Source of the DNA: Thermomonas sp.
GTDB taxonomy: Bacteria; Pseudomonadota; Gammaproteobacteria; Xanthomonadales; Xanthomonadaceae
NCBI RefSeq assembly: GCF_019104945.1
Contig: NZ_JAHRWW010000015.1
Span: 1-35,201 of the forward strand
Direction of reading: 5' to 3'
Length of the DNA stretch: 35,201 nucleotides
In this document: piece by piece, positions 16,230 to 27,518 of the stretch
Layout of the letters: every line of letters starts with the position of its first letter
Numbering within the stretch: the first letter of the stretch is position 1
Notes under the pieces: generated by a model
The model's input: the letters and a program-made list of their open reading frames with translations, nothing else
The model's database searches: none
Told to the model about the DNA's origin: nothing
Program-made: the position numbers and the translations under genes

Positions 16230-17105
16230 TTACTTCGCCAAGCGCTTGGCAATGGCCGCGCCGAGGTCGCCCGGTGATTTCACCGTGGTCACACCGGCTT
16301 TTTCCATCGCGGCAAACTTGCCTTCCGCCGTACCCGAACCGCCCGACGCAATCGCACCGGCGTGGCCCATGCGCTTGCCCTTCGGCGCCGACGCACCGGC
16401 GATAAAGCCCACCACCGGCTTGGTGACGTGCTTGGCGATGAACTCAGCGGCTTCTTCTTCCGCGCTACCACCGATTTCGCCCACCATGATGATGCCTTCG
16501 GTCTGCGGGTCGTTCTGGAACAGCTTCAGCGCATCAATGAAATTGGTGCCGTTGATCGGGTCGCCGCCAATACCAATGCAGGTGCTCTGGCCTAAGCCAA
16601 CGTCCGTGGTTTGCTTCACTGCTTCATAGGTCAAGGTGCCCGAACGCGACACAATGCCCACCTTGCCCGGCATATGAATATGCCCCGGCATGATGCCGAT
16701 CTTGCATTCGCCCGGGGTAATCACGCCGGGGCAGTTCGGGCCGATCAGCACGGTTTCGGGGTAGCCCTTCAGCACGTTCTTCACGCGCAGCATGTCCAGC
16801 ACCGGAATGCCCTCGGTGATGCACACAATTACCTTGATGCCCGCGTCGGCGGCTTCAAGAATGGCGTCCGCAGCAAACGGCGGCGGCACGTAGATCACCG
16901 ACGCATTCGCGCCAGTTTTGCTCACCGCATCCGCCACGGTGTTGAACACTGGCAGGCCAAGGTGCTCAGTGCCGCCCTTACCGGGGGTCACACCACCCAC
17001 AACCTTGGTGCCGTAATCCAGCATCTGCTGGGCGTGGAAGGTGCCCTGCGAGCCGGTAAAGCCCTGCACGATCACCTTGGTATCTTTATTGATCAAAACA
17101 GACAT
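16230..17105 (-). CDS. sucD: Succinyl-CoA synthetase, alpha subunit
   Basis: 291 residues. Partner of SucC in converting succinyl-CoA to succinate with substrate-level NTP formation in the TCA cycle. Seen: CoA-binding [10 protein letters not shown] near 15-24, [23 protein letters not shown], and the phosphohistidine His248 in [18 protein letters not shown] precedes the ATG. It follows sucC after 20 bases in one operon and converges with hppA. Confidence 0.98.
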   Translation of the reverse strand: MSVLINKDTKVIVQGFTGSQGTFHAQQMLDYGTKVVGGVTPGKGGTEHLGLPVFNTVADAVSKTGANASVIYVPPPFAADAILEAADAGIKVIVCITEGIPVLDMLRVKNVLKGYPETVLIGPNCPGVITPGECKIGIMPGHIHMPGKVGIVSRSGTLTYEAVKQTTDVGLGQSTCIGIGGDPINGTNFIDALKLFQNDPQTEGIIMVGEIGGSAEEEAAEFIAKHVTKPVVGFIAGASAPKGKRMGHAGAIASGGSGTAEGKFAAMEKAGVTTVKSPGDLGAAIAKRLAK

Positions 17106-17125
17106 GTTGAAATCCTTTAGTTCGA

Positions 17126-18286
<1,161 letters not shown>

Positions 18287-18357
18287 GGGTCACCCAGGGG
18301 AGAAAACGGATAGGCCCGGCCCGCTGGACAACTCCAGCCAAGCGCGAGCGAACCCCT

Positions 18358-18401
18358 ATTTTAGCGTGTTGCGACGCATCATGCCGCGCCGCCTGTCGCA
18401 A
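18358..18401 (-). promoter_or_regulatory. sucC promoter region with 7-bp inverted repeat
   Basis: Minus-strand GCTAAAATAG gives a -10 TAAAAT (18358-18363), 71 bases before the sucC ATG. The -35 is weak. Upstream are two arms, TTGCGAC (18369-18375) and GTCGCAA (18395-18401), in inverted orientation 19 bases apart. They would flank or overlap the -35 region, so a regulator could bind here; this is inference. The same GCTAAAATA wording occurs before gapA. Confidence 0.5.
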
Positions 18402-18418
18402 TAACGCATACTTCTTCC

Positions 18419-20026
18419 ATGCCGCCCGCCCCAACCCCACCCGAAGCCCCCGAATTACAAGCCGCCATTCGCCGCGAGCTGCACTATTTTGCGCTCTATC
18501 GGCTACTCGAGGCCGCTTTGCTGTGCCTTGCCATCTTCAGCCCCATCGGGCAAACGATCAGCATGCCCAGCCACCCCATTCTGGCCGGGAGCGTGGCGCT
18601 GCTGTACCTATTGGCCGCCGGCCTGCTGTTTTCCGCCTCACGGCAGCGCGCCGTTCAGCCGCAGGTTATTTTCGGCATTGGCTGCGACATTTTCGCCACG
18701 GTCCTCGCCATCGCTGCCCTGCCCGGTATCGCTTCGGGCCTTGCCATGATGCTGCTGTTCAACGTCGGTGCCGCCGCGCTGCTGCTGCCGCTACGCAGCG
18801 GGCTAACCGCCGCCGGGGCCGCGACCACGGCCTTGCTCGTGCTGCACGTATGGACATTGTTCGACGATAACGAAAGCGCCCGCCGTACCACCGAAGTGCT
18901 GATGTTTTCCATCAGCTATCTCGCTGTTGCCAGTGTCACCAGTGTTTTGGGTAAACAAATGCGCACCAGCCAAGCGCTGGCGGAGCATCGTGGCAGCCAG
19001 ATCGCCAATTTGGCTGAAGTGAATGAACTTATCATTCGCCGCATGCGCACCGGCGTGCTCTTGGTCGATGGCGATGGCGAAATTCGCCTCGCCAACGAGT
19101 CGGCCATGTTGCACCTTGGTGAAGCGGGTGAAGGGCGGCGTTTGCTTGCCGCCGCCGCACCCGAACTCGATAAACGCCTACGCCTGTGGGAGCGCACCGG
19201 CAAGCTCGATGCCACGCCGCTACAGCTGGCCAGCGGCCTGCCGGAAGTGCTGCCGCGCTTTGCCAAATTGTTGGCCGGCGGCGAGCAGGTGCTGGTCTTT
19301 CTAGACGACGTTGAGCTGGCCTCGCGCCGCGCCGAAACCCTTACCTTGGCCACATTAGGGCGCTTTTCGGCCAGTCTGGCTCACGAAATTCGCAACCCGC
19401 TGGCGGCGATCAGCTACGCCACGCAATTGCTGGAAGAATCCAAAGAAATACCCGAATCCGACCGCCGACTTCTGGAAATCATCTACCAACAAACTCGGCG
19501 CATGAACGGCATCATCGAGAACGTACTGGGCCTCGCCCGGCGCGAGCGCGCCCAGCCCGAGCACGTAGAACTCTGCGAATTTGCCCGCCAATTTGTGCAG
19601 GAATACTGCGGCAGCCACCCGTTGGAGCCAGATACCCTCACCGCCAAAACCGAGCCCGGCAGCATTGCCTGCCTAGTGGATGCGCGCCAGCTTCAACAGG
19701 TGGTCACCGTGTTGGTGCATAACGCCCAAGTCTATGGCCGCATCCCCGGCGAGCCCGCGCATATTACCCTGCACGCCCACCGCAGCGCACAAGATGTTCC
19801 GCTGCTGGACATAGTGGATCGCGGCCCCGGCATCCCGGATGCGGTCAGCGCGCAGTTGTTCCGGCCTTTTTTCACAACCTCCAGCCACGGCACGGGCCTT
19901 GGCTTATATATCGCCAAGGAAATGTGTCTCGCCAACCAAGCCGATCTCAGCTACGTTGCCCTTCCTGCAGGCGGCGCCTGCTTCCGGATTCGGCTGGCTG
20001 GCGCGCACGCGATCAATACCCACTAA
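18419..20026 (+). CDS. pilS: PilS-type sensor histidine kinase
   Basis: 535 residues. N-terminal membrane block of about six helices (25-180), then a PAS-like region (about 200-305), then the kinase core: His322 in SASLAHEIRNPLAAI, N box HNAQVYGR, G1 DIVDRGPGIPD and G2 GTGLGLYIAKEM. PilS phosphorylates PilR to control type IV pilin transcription in Pseudomonas and xanthomonads. The N box has VHNAQVYG rather than the commoner NA(A)xA, a mild variation. No clear Shine-Dalgarno precedes the ATG. pilR follows after 90 bases; no pilin gene is in the window. Confidence 0.9.
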   Translation: MPPAPTPPEAPELQAAIRRELHYFALYRLLEAALLCLAIFSPIGQTISMPSHPILAGSVALLYLLAAGLLFSASRQRAVQPQVIFGIGCDIFATVLAIAALPGIASGLAMMLLFNVGAAALLLPLRSGLTAAGAATTALLVLHVWTLFDDNESARRTTEVLMFSISYLAVASVTSVLGKQMRTSQALAEHRGSQIANLAEVNELIIRRMRTGVLLVDGDGEIRLANESAMLHLGEAGEGRRLLAAAAPELDKRLRLWERTGKLDATPLQLASGLPEVLPRFAKLLAGGEQVLVFLDDVELASRRAETLTLATLGRFSASLAHEIRNPLAAISYATQLLEESKEIPESDRRLLEIIYQQTRRMNGIIENVLGLARRERAQPEHVELCEFARQFVQEYCGSHPLEPDTLTAKTEPGSIACLVDARQLQQVVTVLVHNAQVYGRIPGEPAHITLHAHRSAQDVPLLDIVDRGPGIPDAVSAQLFRPFFTTSSHGTGLGLYIAKEMCLANQADLSYVALPAGGACFRIRLAGAHAINTH

Positions 20027-20116
20027 TTTTTTGCGCAAACTGACGCACAAAATCAAGATTTGGCCCTATTCGGCGCACTTGGACGCAACCTCATAACGCG
20101 GTATTGTTTCACCCAG

Positions 20117-21547
<1,431 letters not shown>

Positions 21548-21558
21548 CTGGCCCGCTA

Positions 21559-21581
21559 GGTGGCGCAGATCCTGCGCCACC
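21559..21581. terminator. Hairpin between convergent pilR and pyk
   Basis: Perfect 10-bp stem GGTGGCGCAG (21559-21568) / CTGCGCCACC (21572-21581) with a 3-base ATC loop. It lies exactly between the stops of pilR and pyk, but neither side has a T run. It may stabilise 3' ends or aid termination rather than act as a classic intrinsic terminator. Confidence 0.5.
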
Positions 21582-21589
21582 GTACTGAA

Positions 21590-23065
21590 TTACAGCTCAC
21601 CAAGCCCAGTGGCGTGGCCGTCTGGCCCCACTTCAAGCAAACGCAGCGTGTTGGTGGCGCCGCGCGTTTGCATATGCTCACCGCTGGTGAACACCACGCG
21701 GTCGCCCGGCACCAACAGGCCCGCTTCTACCAACAGGCGGATACTGCCACGCGCAGACTCGCGCGGGGTTTGCCCACGGCTGTCGTAATCCATTGGGAAC
21801 ACATCGCGCATCAGCGCCATACGCCGACGCGCGTGCTCGTGGTGCGAGAACGCATAGATCGGCACCGCCGAACGAAAGCGCGACAGATAGCGCGCCGTGC
21901 CACCCGACTCGGTCATCGCCACCACCGCGCGCACACCGACGTGTTCGCATAAGAACATCGTCGCCATTGCAATCGCTTGGTCGGCGCGTTCAAGACCGCG
22001 GCGGGCCTGCTCAAAATCGGTATCGTGAATGAATTGGCGCTCCGCGCCAAAGCAAATGCGCGCCATGGTTTCCACCGAACGCACCGGCCAATTTCCTGCT
22101 GCTGATTCCTGCGACAGCATCACGGCATCGGTGCCGTCGATCACCGCATTAGCCACGTCCAATACTTCGGCGCGTGTCGGCATGGGGCTTTCCACCATCG
22201 ACTGCAACATCTGCGTGGCGGTGATCACGATCTTCTCGCGCGCCACCGCTTCGCGGATGATTTTTTTCTGCAGACCCGGCAATTCGGCGTCACCAATTTC
22301 TACACCCAGATCACCACGCGCCACCATGACTACATCGCTGGCATCCACGATCTCAGCCAGATTTTCGATGGCCTCGGCACGCTCGATCTTCGACACCAGC
22401 CCAGCTTTGCAGCCGTGTGCCCGCGCCACTCGGCGCGCCTCGTGCATATCTTCGGCATTGCGGCAAAACGACACCGCGATAAAGTCCACATCCATGCTGG
22501 CCGCCACTGCGATCAACTCGCGGTCACGCTCAGTAATCGCCCCTAGCGACAACCCGCCGCCTTGCTTATTCAGCCCCTTGCGATTGGACAGCACGCCATC
22601 ATTGAGCACACTGGTAATGATGCGCTCACCTTCCACGGCTTCCACGCGCAACTGAACCATCCCGTCATCAAGTAGCAAGACGTCGCTCGGCTTGACGTCG
22701 GCCGGAAGCTCCAAATAGCTCACGCCCACTTGGTGCTCATCACCCAAAGGCGCATCGAGACTGGCGACAAGGTCAAATCGGTGCCCGGCCTTGAGCTGCA
22801 CTTTGCCTTCGGCAAAGGTTTCGATACGGATCTTCGGGCCTGGCAAGTCGGCCAGAATGCCGACCTCGCGGCCGATTTTTGCCGCCATTGCGCGCACGGC
22901 TTCACCGCGCGCCACTTGCCCTGCGGGGTCGCCGTGGGAGAAGTTCAGCCGCACCACATCAACACCGGCGCGCAAGATCGCCTCCAAGACGCCCGGCTGA
23001 TCCGTTGCGGGGCCTAGGGTGGCAACAATGCGGGTGTGGCGGCGTTTTTCCGGTGACGTTGTCAT
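21590..23065 (-). CDS. pyk: Pyruvate kinase
   Basis: 491 residues. Last step of glycolysis, phosphoenolpyruvate + ADP to pyruvate + ATP. Landmarks: RRHTRIVATLGPATD at the N-terminus, VVRLNFSHGDP, LADLPGPKIRIE, VSFCRNAEDM, catalytic SKIERAEAIENL, MVARGDLGVEIG, ITATQMLQSMVESPMPTRAE and DGTDAVMLSQESAAG. This size and wording fit the PykA type. ATG at 23065 is chosen; a longer frame to 23137 would run through the operator. No good Shine-Dalgarno. Lies 125 bases downstream of pgk, with its own regulatory region between. Confidence 0.96.
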   Translation of the reverse strand: MTTSPEKRRHTRIVATLGPATDQPGVLEAILRAGVDVVRLNFSHGDPAGQVARGEAVRAMAAKIGREVGILADLPGPKIRIETFAEGKVQLKAGHRFDLVASLDAPLGDEHQVGVSYLELPADVKPSDVLLLDDGMVQLRVEAVEGERIITSVLNDGVLSNRKGLNKQGGGLSLGAITERDRELIAVAASMDVDFIAVSFCRNAEDMHEARRVARAHGCKAGLVSKIERAEAIENLAEIVDASDVVMVARGDLGVEIGDAELPGLQKKIIREAVAREKIVITATQMLQSMVESPMPTRAEVLDVANAVIDGTDAVMLSQESAAGNWPVRSVETMARICFGAERQFIHDTDFEQARRGLERADQAIAMATMFLCEHVGVRAVVAMTESGGTARYLSRFRSAVPIYAFSHHEHARRRMALMRDVFPMDYDSRGQTPRESARGSIRLLVEAGLLVPGDRVVFTSGEHMQTRGATNTLRLLEVGPDGHATGLGEL

Positions 23066-23136
23066 ATGCGGCGGTGTGAGCGGTGATTTAGGTATTCCGC
23101 TCACGCTACCACAGCCGAAGGCTTTCGCAACCACCA

Positions 23137-23154
23137 AATGACATCGTTGTCATC
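23137..23154 (-). promoter_or_regulatory. LacI-family-like operator upstream of pyk
   Basis: Palindrome ATGACA-TCGT-TGTCAT (23138-23153) has perfect 6-bp arms. On the minus strand it reads GATGACAACGATGTCATT, close to the NagR/LacI-family consensus AATGACARCGYTGTCATT recalled from Shewanella and Xanthomonas (16 of 18 positions). It lies about 72 bases before the pyk ATG, just upstream of a weak TTGCGA (23125-23130) -35 candidate. Binding is predicted, not shown. Confidence 0.55.
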
Positions 23155-23190
23155 GTTTTCATAACAACGCGCCCTTTGCCCCCACAAGGG

Positions 23191-24369
23191 TTATCCGGCG
23201 CGCGCCGCCAGCGCCGCTACTGCGGGCAGGGTTTTGCCCTCCAGAAATTCGAGGAAGGCGCCGCCACCGGTGGAGATATAAGACACGTCGTCGGCGATTT
23301 GATATTTATCGACCGCTGCCAGCGTGTCGCCACCACCGGCAATTGAGAATGCCTTCGATGCCGCCACGGCGTGCGCCACGGCCTCTGTGCCGTCGGCAAA
23401 GGCGTCAAATTCGAACACGCCTACCGGGCCGTTCCACACCACCGTGCCTGCTTTCGCAATGCGCTCGGCATACTGCGTGGCGGTTTGCGGGCCGATATCT
23501 AGGATCATGTCCTCGGGGCCTACCTCGGCAATGCCTTTGATCGTTGCAGGCGCATCCGCGGCAAAGGCCGGGGCCACCACTACGTCCACCGGCAACGGAA
23601 TTTCCGCGCCGCGCGCTTTGGCATCGGCCATGATCTTTTTGGCGGTATCAAGCAGGTCCATTTCCACCAGCGACTTACCCACGCCGTGGCCAAGCGCAGC
23701 GATGAAGGTATTGGCAATACCACCGCCCACGATCAGCTGATCCACCTTATTGACCAGATTGCCCAGCAGTTCAAGCTTGGTGGACACCTTGCTACCGGCC
23801 ACGATGGCCAACAGCGGATGGGCGGGATTGGCGAGCGCTTTATCCAGCGCATCGAGCTCGGCCATCAGCAGCGGGCCGCCGCAGGCCACGGGGGCAAAGC
23901 GAATCACGCCGTGCGTGGACGCCTGCGCACGGTGCGCGGTGCCAAAGGCGTCCATGACGAACACGTCGCACAGCGCGGCGTACTTCTTCGACAGTGCCTC
24001 GTCGTCGGCCTTCTCGCCCACGTTCATGCGGCAGTTTTCCAGCAGCACCAGCTGCCCCGGCGCAACTGAAACGCCGTTCACCCACTCTTTCAGCAGCGGC
24101 ACGTCGACACCCAGCAGTTCGGACAGGCGCGTTGCAACCGGAGCCAGCGAGTCTGCGGCGCTCCACGCACCTTCCTTGGGGCGGCCAAGGTGGGACGTCA
24201 CCATCACCGCTGCGCCTTTTTCCAGCGCCAGTTTCAGCGTTGGCACAGACGCCAAAATACGCTGCTCGGACGTAATATGGCCCTGTTCGTTGATAGGCAC
24301 ATTGAGGTCTTGGCGAATCAGCACCCGCTTACCGGCAAGGTCAAGATCGGTCATGCGCAAAATAGTCAT
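23191..24369 (-). CDS. pgk: Phosphoglycerate kinase
   Basis: 392 residues. Converts 1,3-bisphosphoglycerate + ADP to 3-phosphoglycerate + ATP. Landmarks: [64 protein letters not shown], the nucleotide-site [12 protein letters not shown] and the terminal SIAGGGDT...[14 protein letters not shown]. In the usual 'VLLENVRF' block this protein has LENCRMN. ATG at 24369 ([11 protein letters not shown]) matches family N-termini better than 24378. No Shine-Dalgarno is evident. Upstream neighbour is the diguanylate cyclase, whose stop overlaps the pgk -10. Confidence 0.97.
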   Translation of the reverse strand: MTILRMTDLDLAGKRVLIRQDLNVPINEQGHITSEQRILASVPTLKLALEKGAAVMVTSHLGRPKEGAWSAADSLAPVATRLSELLGVDVPLLKEWVNGVSVAPGQLVLLENCRMNVGEKADDEALSKKYAALCDVFVMDAFGTAHRAQASTHGVIRFAPVACGGPLLMAELDALDKALANPAHPLLAIVAGSKVSTKLELLGNLVNKVDQLIVGGGIANTFIAALGHGVGKSLVEMDLLDTAKKIMADAKARGAEIPLPVDVVVAPAFAADAPATIKGIAEVGPEDMILDIGPQTATQYAERIAKAGTVVWNGPVGVFEFDAFADGTEAVAHAVAASKAFSIAGGGDTLAAVDKYQIADDVSYISTGGGAFLEFLEGKTLPAVAALAARAG

Positions 24370-24402
24370 GGGCAGCACGCAGCAGTGGGGAAAGAAGCGG
24401 CT

Positions 24403-24408
24403 ATTTTA
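24403..24408 (-). promoter_or_regulatory. Candidate pgk -10 box
   Basis: Minus-strand ACTAAAATAGC contains TAAAAT, 34 bases before the pgk ATG, in the same wording as the sucC and gapA boxes. It overlaps the TAA stop of the diguanylate cyclase gene. No good -35 is seen. Confidence 0.4.
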
Positions 24409-26082
24409 GTCGCAAAACCCGTCGCGGCCCGCACCTTTAGCCCGATACAGCGCCGCATCGGCCCGCTTCAAAATATCTTCTAGCTCTAAATCATCCGGCT
24501 CTAGGCTCGCCACACCCACGCTTACGGTGAGATGCCCTTTCAGTGAACCGGCATGCACGATATCGGCATCGCGCACGCGCTGAACCACGCGCGCACCGAC
24601 ATGCAGCGCTTGGACATGGGTGGTGTTGGGCAAAAACACGGTGAACTCTTCGCCGCCCGGCCGCGCCAACACGTCATCGCTATGCAGCAGCGCGCTGCGC
24701 ACGGCACCGGCAAAGCGGCGCAGCACGCTATCGCCTTCGGCATGGCCATAGAGGTCGTTGTAGAGCTTGAAGTGATCGATATCCAAGGCCAGTACCGACA
24801 ACGGCTGCGCCTGCTCGCGCGCCTGATTCCACAGCCTATCGCCCGCTTCGGTAAATCCACGATAATTGAGGCAGCCGGTGAGCGCGTCGGTGCGGCTGAT
24901 TCGGTCGAGATTGGCCACAGCCTCACGTAGTGAAGTCGTGCGTTCGGTAATTTCTTGTTCGCGCCGATCTAGAACATCTTGCAGCTCCGCATAAGCCGCG
25001 TTCATGCGGCCACCCAAGTCGCCAATACCCTGCGCCAGTGGCTGCAGCTCGTCGGGCATGAGATCGACCTGCGCTGGGTTCATGCGCCCACCCAGCGCAT
25101 AGCCGCGCAAGCTGTTCAACATAAACCCAATGCTCTTGTGCAAGAGCTGCCGCTGCTGCCATAGCGCAAGCCCAAGGCCCATCAATGTCACCACCACCAG
25201 CACCCCCAACAGCAGCAGACGCGGCACCAGCGGCTTTAGCAATACAGACCTCGGCGCCACCAAAGCAAGCACCCAGCCATTGCGCAAACGCACCGTGCTG
25301 ACATAGGCCAAGCCATCGCCCTGCAGCACGCCGCCCAACAGCAATACCCGCCCCGCTTTCTCTGCAGACATCGCGTTATTGCGAAGCCGAGCACCTACAG
25401 CTCCGGCCTGATCCAACTGCGCCCAGCGCAGCCCGCCCTGCGCATAGATCACCCGATTACTGCGATCGAGCAGCAGCATCGAAAGATTTCGCCGCAGCAG
25501 GCTTTCGGCCATGACCCGCGCAAAACTCTCCACGGGCACGTCCACCGCCAGCGCGCCAGCAAAGTGGGCGCCACGCAGCATCGGCGCAGATAGCGTCACC
25601 ACGGTTTCATTACCGTAGGCCGCATTGCGGTACACGTCTGAAATTTGCACACGAAATTTGTCGCGCGCCTCTTTGAACCAGCCCGTATCCACCACGCTGC
25701 TTTGTGCCGATGGGCTGCGCCAGCGCGCATCGCGTGCCGCCAAAACATGGCCATCGCTCCCCACTGCCAACACCCGCAACGCCGAAGGATAGGCCGATAG
25801 CAGGCTGGCCATATCTTCATCACGCGCCGCTGCATTTTCGGGCAAACGATCCGCCAACAACTGTACGCCCGCCAGCTGCGCGTCTAAAAATGCCTCCAAA
25901 CTTTCCGCATTGAGCCGCGTATTTGAGTCCAGCCGCATCTGCAGATCGTCTTTGTCGTTCTTCCACTGGCTCCAGAGCAGCGCCGCACTAAACAGCAACA
26001 CGGGCAAAAGCGCCGTGGACACCAGCACTTGGGCGAGGCGTCGGCGCAGGCTCCAGCCGGAAGTGGCGGCGGAATCATCCAT
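24406..26082 (-). CDS. Membrane diguanylate cyclase with dCache-like sensor
   Basis: 558 residues. TM1 about 17-37, periplasmic sensor about 40-285 of dCache-like character, TM2 about 290-310, then a HAMP/coiled-coil-like linker (about 315-385) and a GGDEF domain (about 390-558). The active site GGEEF (476-480) and the ALDIDHFKLYND metal segment are intact, so c-di-GMP synthesis from two GTP is expected. The inhibitory I-site RxxD is not conserved: it reads HSDD (467-470), so product feedback may be lost. No EAL domain. ATG at 26082 has only weak GAAAG upstream. An FNR-like box lies in the divergent promoter region. Confidence 0.9.
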   Translation of the reverse strand: MDDSAATSGWSLRRRLAQVLVSTALLPVLLFSAALLWSQWKNDKDDLQMRLDSNTRLNAESLEAFLDAQLAGVQLLADRLPENAAARDEDMASLLSAYPSALRVLAVGSDGHVLAARDARWRSPSAQSSVVDTGWFKEARDKFRVQISDVYRNAAYGNETVVTLSAPMLRGAHFAGALAVDVPVESFARVMAESLLRRNLSMLLLDRSNRVIYAQGGLRWAQLDQAGAVGARLRNNAMSAEKAGRVLLLGGVLQGDGLAYVSTVRLRNGWVLALVAPRSVLLKPLVPRLLLLGVLVVVTLMGLGLALWQQRQLLHKSIGFMLNSLRGYALGGRMNPAQVDLMPDELQPLAQGIGDLGGRMNAAYAELQDVLDRREQEITERTTSLREAVANLDRISRTDALTGCLNYRGFTEAGDRLWNQAREQAQPLSVLALDIDHFKLYNDLYGHAEGDSVLRRFAGAVRSALLHSDDVLARPGGEEFTVFLPNTTHVQALHVGARVVQRVRDADIVHAGSLKGHLTVSVGVASLEPDDLELEDILKRADAALYRAKGAGRDGFCD

Positions 26083-26123
26083 TAACGCTTTCTATCATGA
26101 CAAATGCTGTTATGCGCAATCAA

Positions 26124-26137
26124 TTGACGCAGATCAC
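26124..26137. promoter_or_regulatory. FNR/ANR-like box
   Basis: TTGAC-GCAG-ATCAC compared with the FNR/ANR consensus TTGAT-N4-ATCAA, with the TTGA/TCA core preserved. It lies in the 89-base divergent region between the diguanylate cyclase (ATG 48 bases from the centre) and the small membrane protein gene (41 bases). Regulation of one or both is inferred. Confidence 0.45.
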
Positions 26138-26171
26138 GTGATTTTGATTTGAACAGGCATACCCTTTCGTC

Positions 26172-26615
26172 ATGGCACACTGGTATCCCCTGATCGTTTT
26201 ATTGCACCTTTCCTGTGCAATCGTGTTTGTCGGCGCCGTCTGTTTCGAAGTGCTGGTGCTGGAGTCATTCCATCGTCAGTTTGACCACGCGCTGATGGAG
26301 AAGATTGAAGCCGCGGTTATGGCGCGGGTGCGAACGTTCATGCCAGTGATCGTTGTATTACTGTTTCTCAGCGGCTTCGCCCTGTTTGATATTCGCTGCA
26401 ATGGCTTTAGTTGCATCCAGCCTCAGTTCGGCTGGGGCTGGTTATTGCTATTGAAGGTGCTGCTCGCGTTCGGTGTGCTGGGCGTGTTTATCAGCGCGAT
26501 TCGTGCCGGTATGCGCGGCGGCATGGATCCCTGTCGCTTTCGCTATACCCATCGCATCGTATTGAGCCTGATGATCGGTATTGTGATTCTGGCCAAGCTA
26601 ATGTTTTACGTCTGA
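26172..26615 (+). CDS. Small four-helix membrane protein, CopD-like, function unknown
   Basis: 147 residues with four predicted membrane helices (about 5-27, 53-72, 84-107, 126-146). Conserved-looking features are a His in the first helix (LIVLLHLSCAIVFVGAV), a His/Arg-rich segment between helices 3 and 4 (RFRYTHRIVLS), and a loop with two Cys (IRCNGFSC). This pattern resembles the CopD-like/DUF membrane proteins that often bind haem or copper, but the assignment is loose. No Shine-Dalgarno is evident. Its 3' end overlaps the 3' end of the convergent haemoglobin gene by 10 bases. Confidence 0.75.
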   Translation: MAHWYPLIVLLHLSCAIVFVGAVCFEVLVLESFHRQFDHALMEKIEAAVMARVRTFMPVIVVLLFLSGFALFDIRCNGFSCIQPQFGWGWLLLLKVLLAFGVLGVFISAIRAGMRGGMDPCRFRYTHRIVLSLMIGIVILAKLMFYV

Positions 26616-27070
26616 GACCCGCGCGGCAGGCGTTCACGCGGTGCGCGTGGGGCCTGTGCATCTAACACGGGAAGATCAATCGCATGCGCCCCCGGCTCTG
26701 GCAGGCCCATGCCGTAGCGTAGACTGCGGCCAATGCGGTTGGCGTACTCATGCACCAGCTGCGCTTGTGCGGGTGCAAGCACTTGATCGGCGGTGTCCCG
26801 CCACAGCGCCAACCACTCCACAAAGTGCTGCGTGGTAATGCCCCGGTTGAAATGGGCCACCATCGGGTTGCCCCGATAGGTGCCTGCACGCAAAATGACC
26901 GATGTCCAAAACGAAGTCAGCAGGCGCTTGTGCGCAGGCCAGTCGTGAACAAACGCATTGAAGACCGGCCCCAGCGTAGGGTGTACTTGGATGCGGTCGT
27001 AAAAACGATCAACCAGGCGTTCAATCTGGTCAAAATCGGGAATTGCTTCGGTGGGGGTATCGGTTTGCAT
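26606..27070 (-). CDS. Group III truncated haemoglobin
   Basis: 154 residues. Two-on-two globin of group III (CtrHb), typified by Campylobacter Ctb: short helix set, an FxxRI-like DRFYDRIQVHPTLGPVF start, LLTSFWTSVILRAGTYRGNPM, then the proximal-His region MVAHFNRGITTQHFVEWLALW with His73 as likely haem ligand. Such globins bind O2 or NO and are linked to nitrosative or microaerobic stress. The last ~25 residues are basic and Pro/Arg-rich, probably disordered. An FNR-like box lies about 50 bases before the ATG, shared with divergent fdxA. Confidence 0.9.
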   Translation of the reverse strand: MQTDTPTEAIPDFDQIERLVDRFYDRIQVHPTLGPVFNAFVHDWPAHKRLLTSFWTSVILRAGTYRGNPMVAHFNRGITTQHFVEWLALWRDTADQVLAPAQAQLVHEYANRIGRSLRYGMGLPEPGAHAIDLPVLDAQAPRAPRERLPRGSQT

Positions 27071-27113
27071 AGCCCATTATCCGGTGATTCGCGTCAAGCT
27101 TCAGCACATTTTC

Positions 27114-27127
27114 TTGACATGAATCAG
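27114..27127. promoter_or_regulatory. FNR/ANR-like box between haemoglobin and fdxA
   Basis: TTGAC-ATGA-ATCAG, a near match to TTGAT-N4-ATCAA. Centre at 27120.5. For fdxA an AAAAAT -10 candidate (27150-27155) predicts a start near 27162, placing the box at about -41.5, the class II activator position. It is also 50 bases from the haemoglobin ATG. Prediction from sequence only. Confidence 0.55.
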
Positions 27128-27178
27128 CATAGGCTAAGCACCTTGGCGCAAAAATAAGAGACCCGCGCGGACGATGAC

Positions 27179-27505
27179 ATGACCCACGTTGTTACCGAAA
27201 ACTGCATCAACTGCAAACACACCGACTGCGTCGAAGTGTGCCCGGTGGACTGCTTTCACGAAGGCCCAAACTTCCTCGTCATTGATCCAGAAAGCTGCAT
27301 TGACTGCACCTTATGCGTGGCCGAATGCCCGGTGGGTGCGATCTTCCCCGAGGATGACGTCCCTGCAGGGCAAGAACATTTCTTAGGCATCAATGCCGAG
27401 CTTGCACCGCTGTGGCCGGTGCTCACCGCGAAAAAGCCAGCGCTCCCTGATGCCGCCGAATGGGACGGCAAACCCAATAAGCTACCGCTGCTCAAGCGCG
27501 AATAA
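27179..27505 (+). CDS. fdxA: 7Fe ferredoxin (3Fe-4S / 4Fe-4S)
   Basis: 108 residues, the length of Azotobacter ferredoxin I. Two ferredoxin motifs: C9-x2-C12-x4-C17-x3-C21-P and C40-x2-C43-x2-C46-x3-C50-P. By analogy with FdI, Cys9, 17 and 50 hold the 3Fe-4S cluster and Cys21, 40, 43 and 46 the 4Fe-4S cluster. Low-potential electron carrier, also linked to oxidative stress in pseudomonads. Divergent from the truncated haemoglobin gene with a shared FNR-like box; convergent with gapA. Confidence 0.96.
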   Translation: MTHVVTENCINCKHTDCVEVCPVDCFHEGPNFLVIDPESCIDCTLCVAECPVGAIFPEDDVPAGQEHFLGINAELAPLWPVLTAKKPALPDAAEWDGKPNKLPLLKRE

Positions 27506-27518
27506 GTACCCCGGTAAA

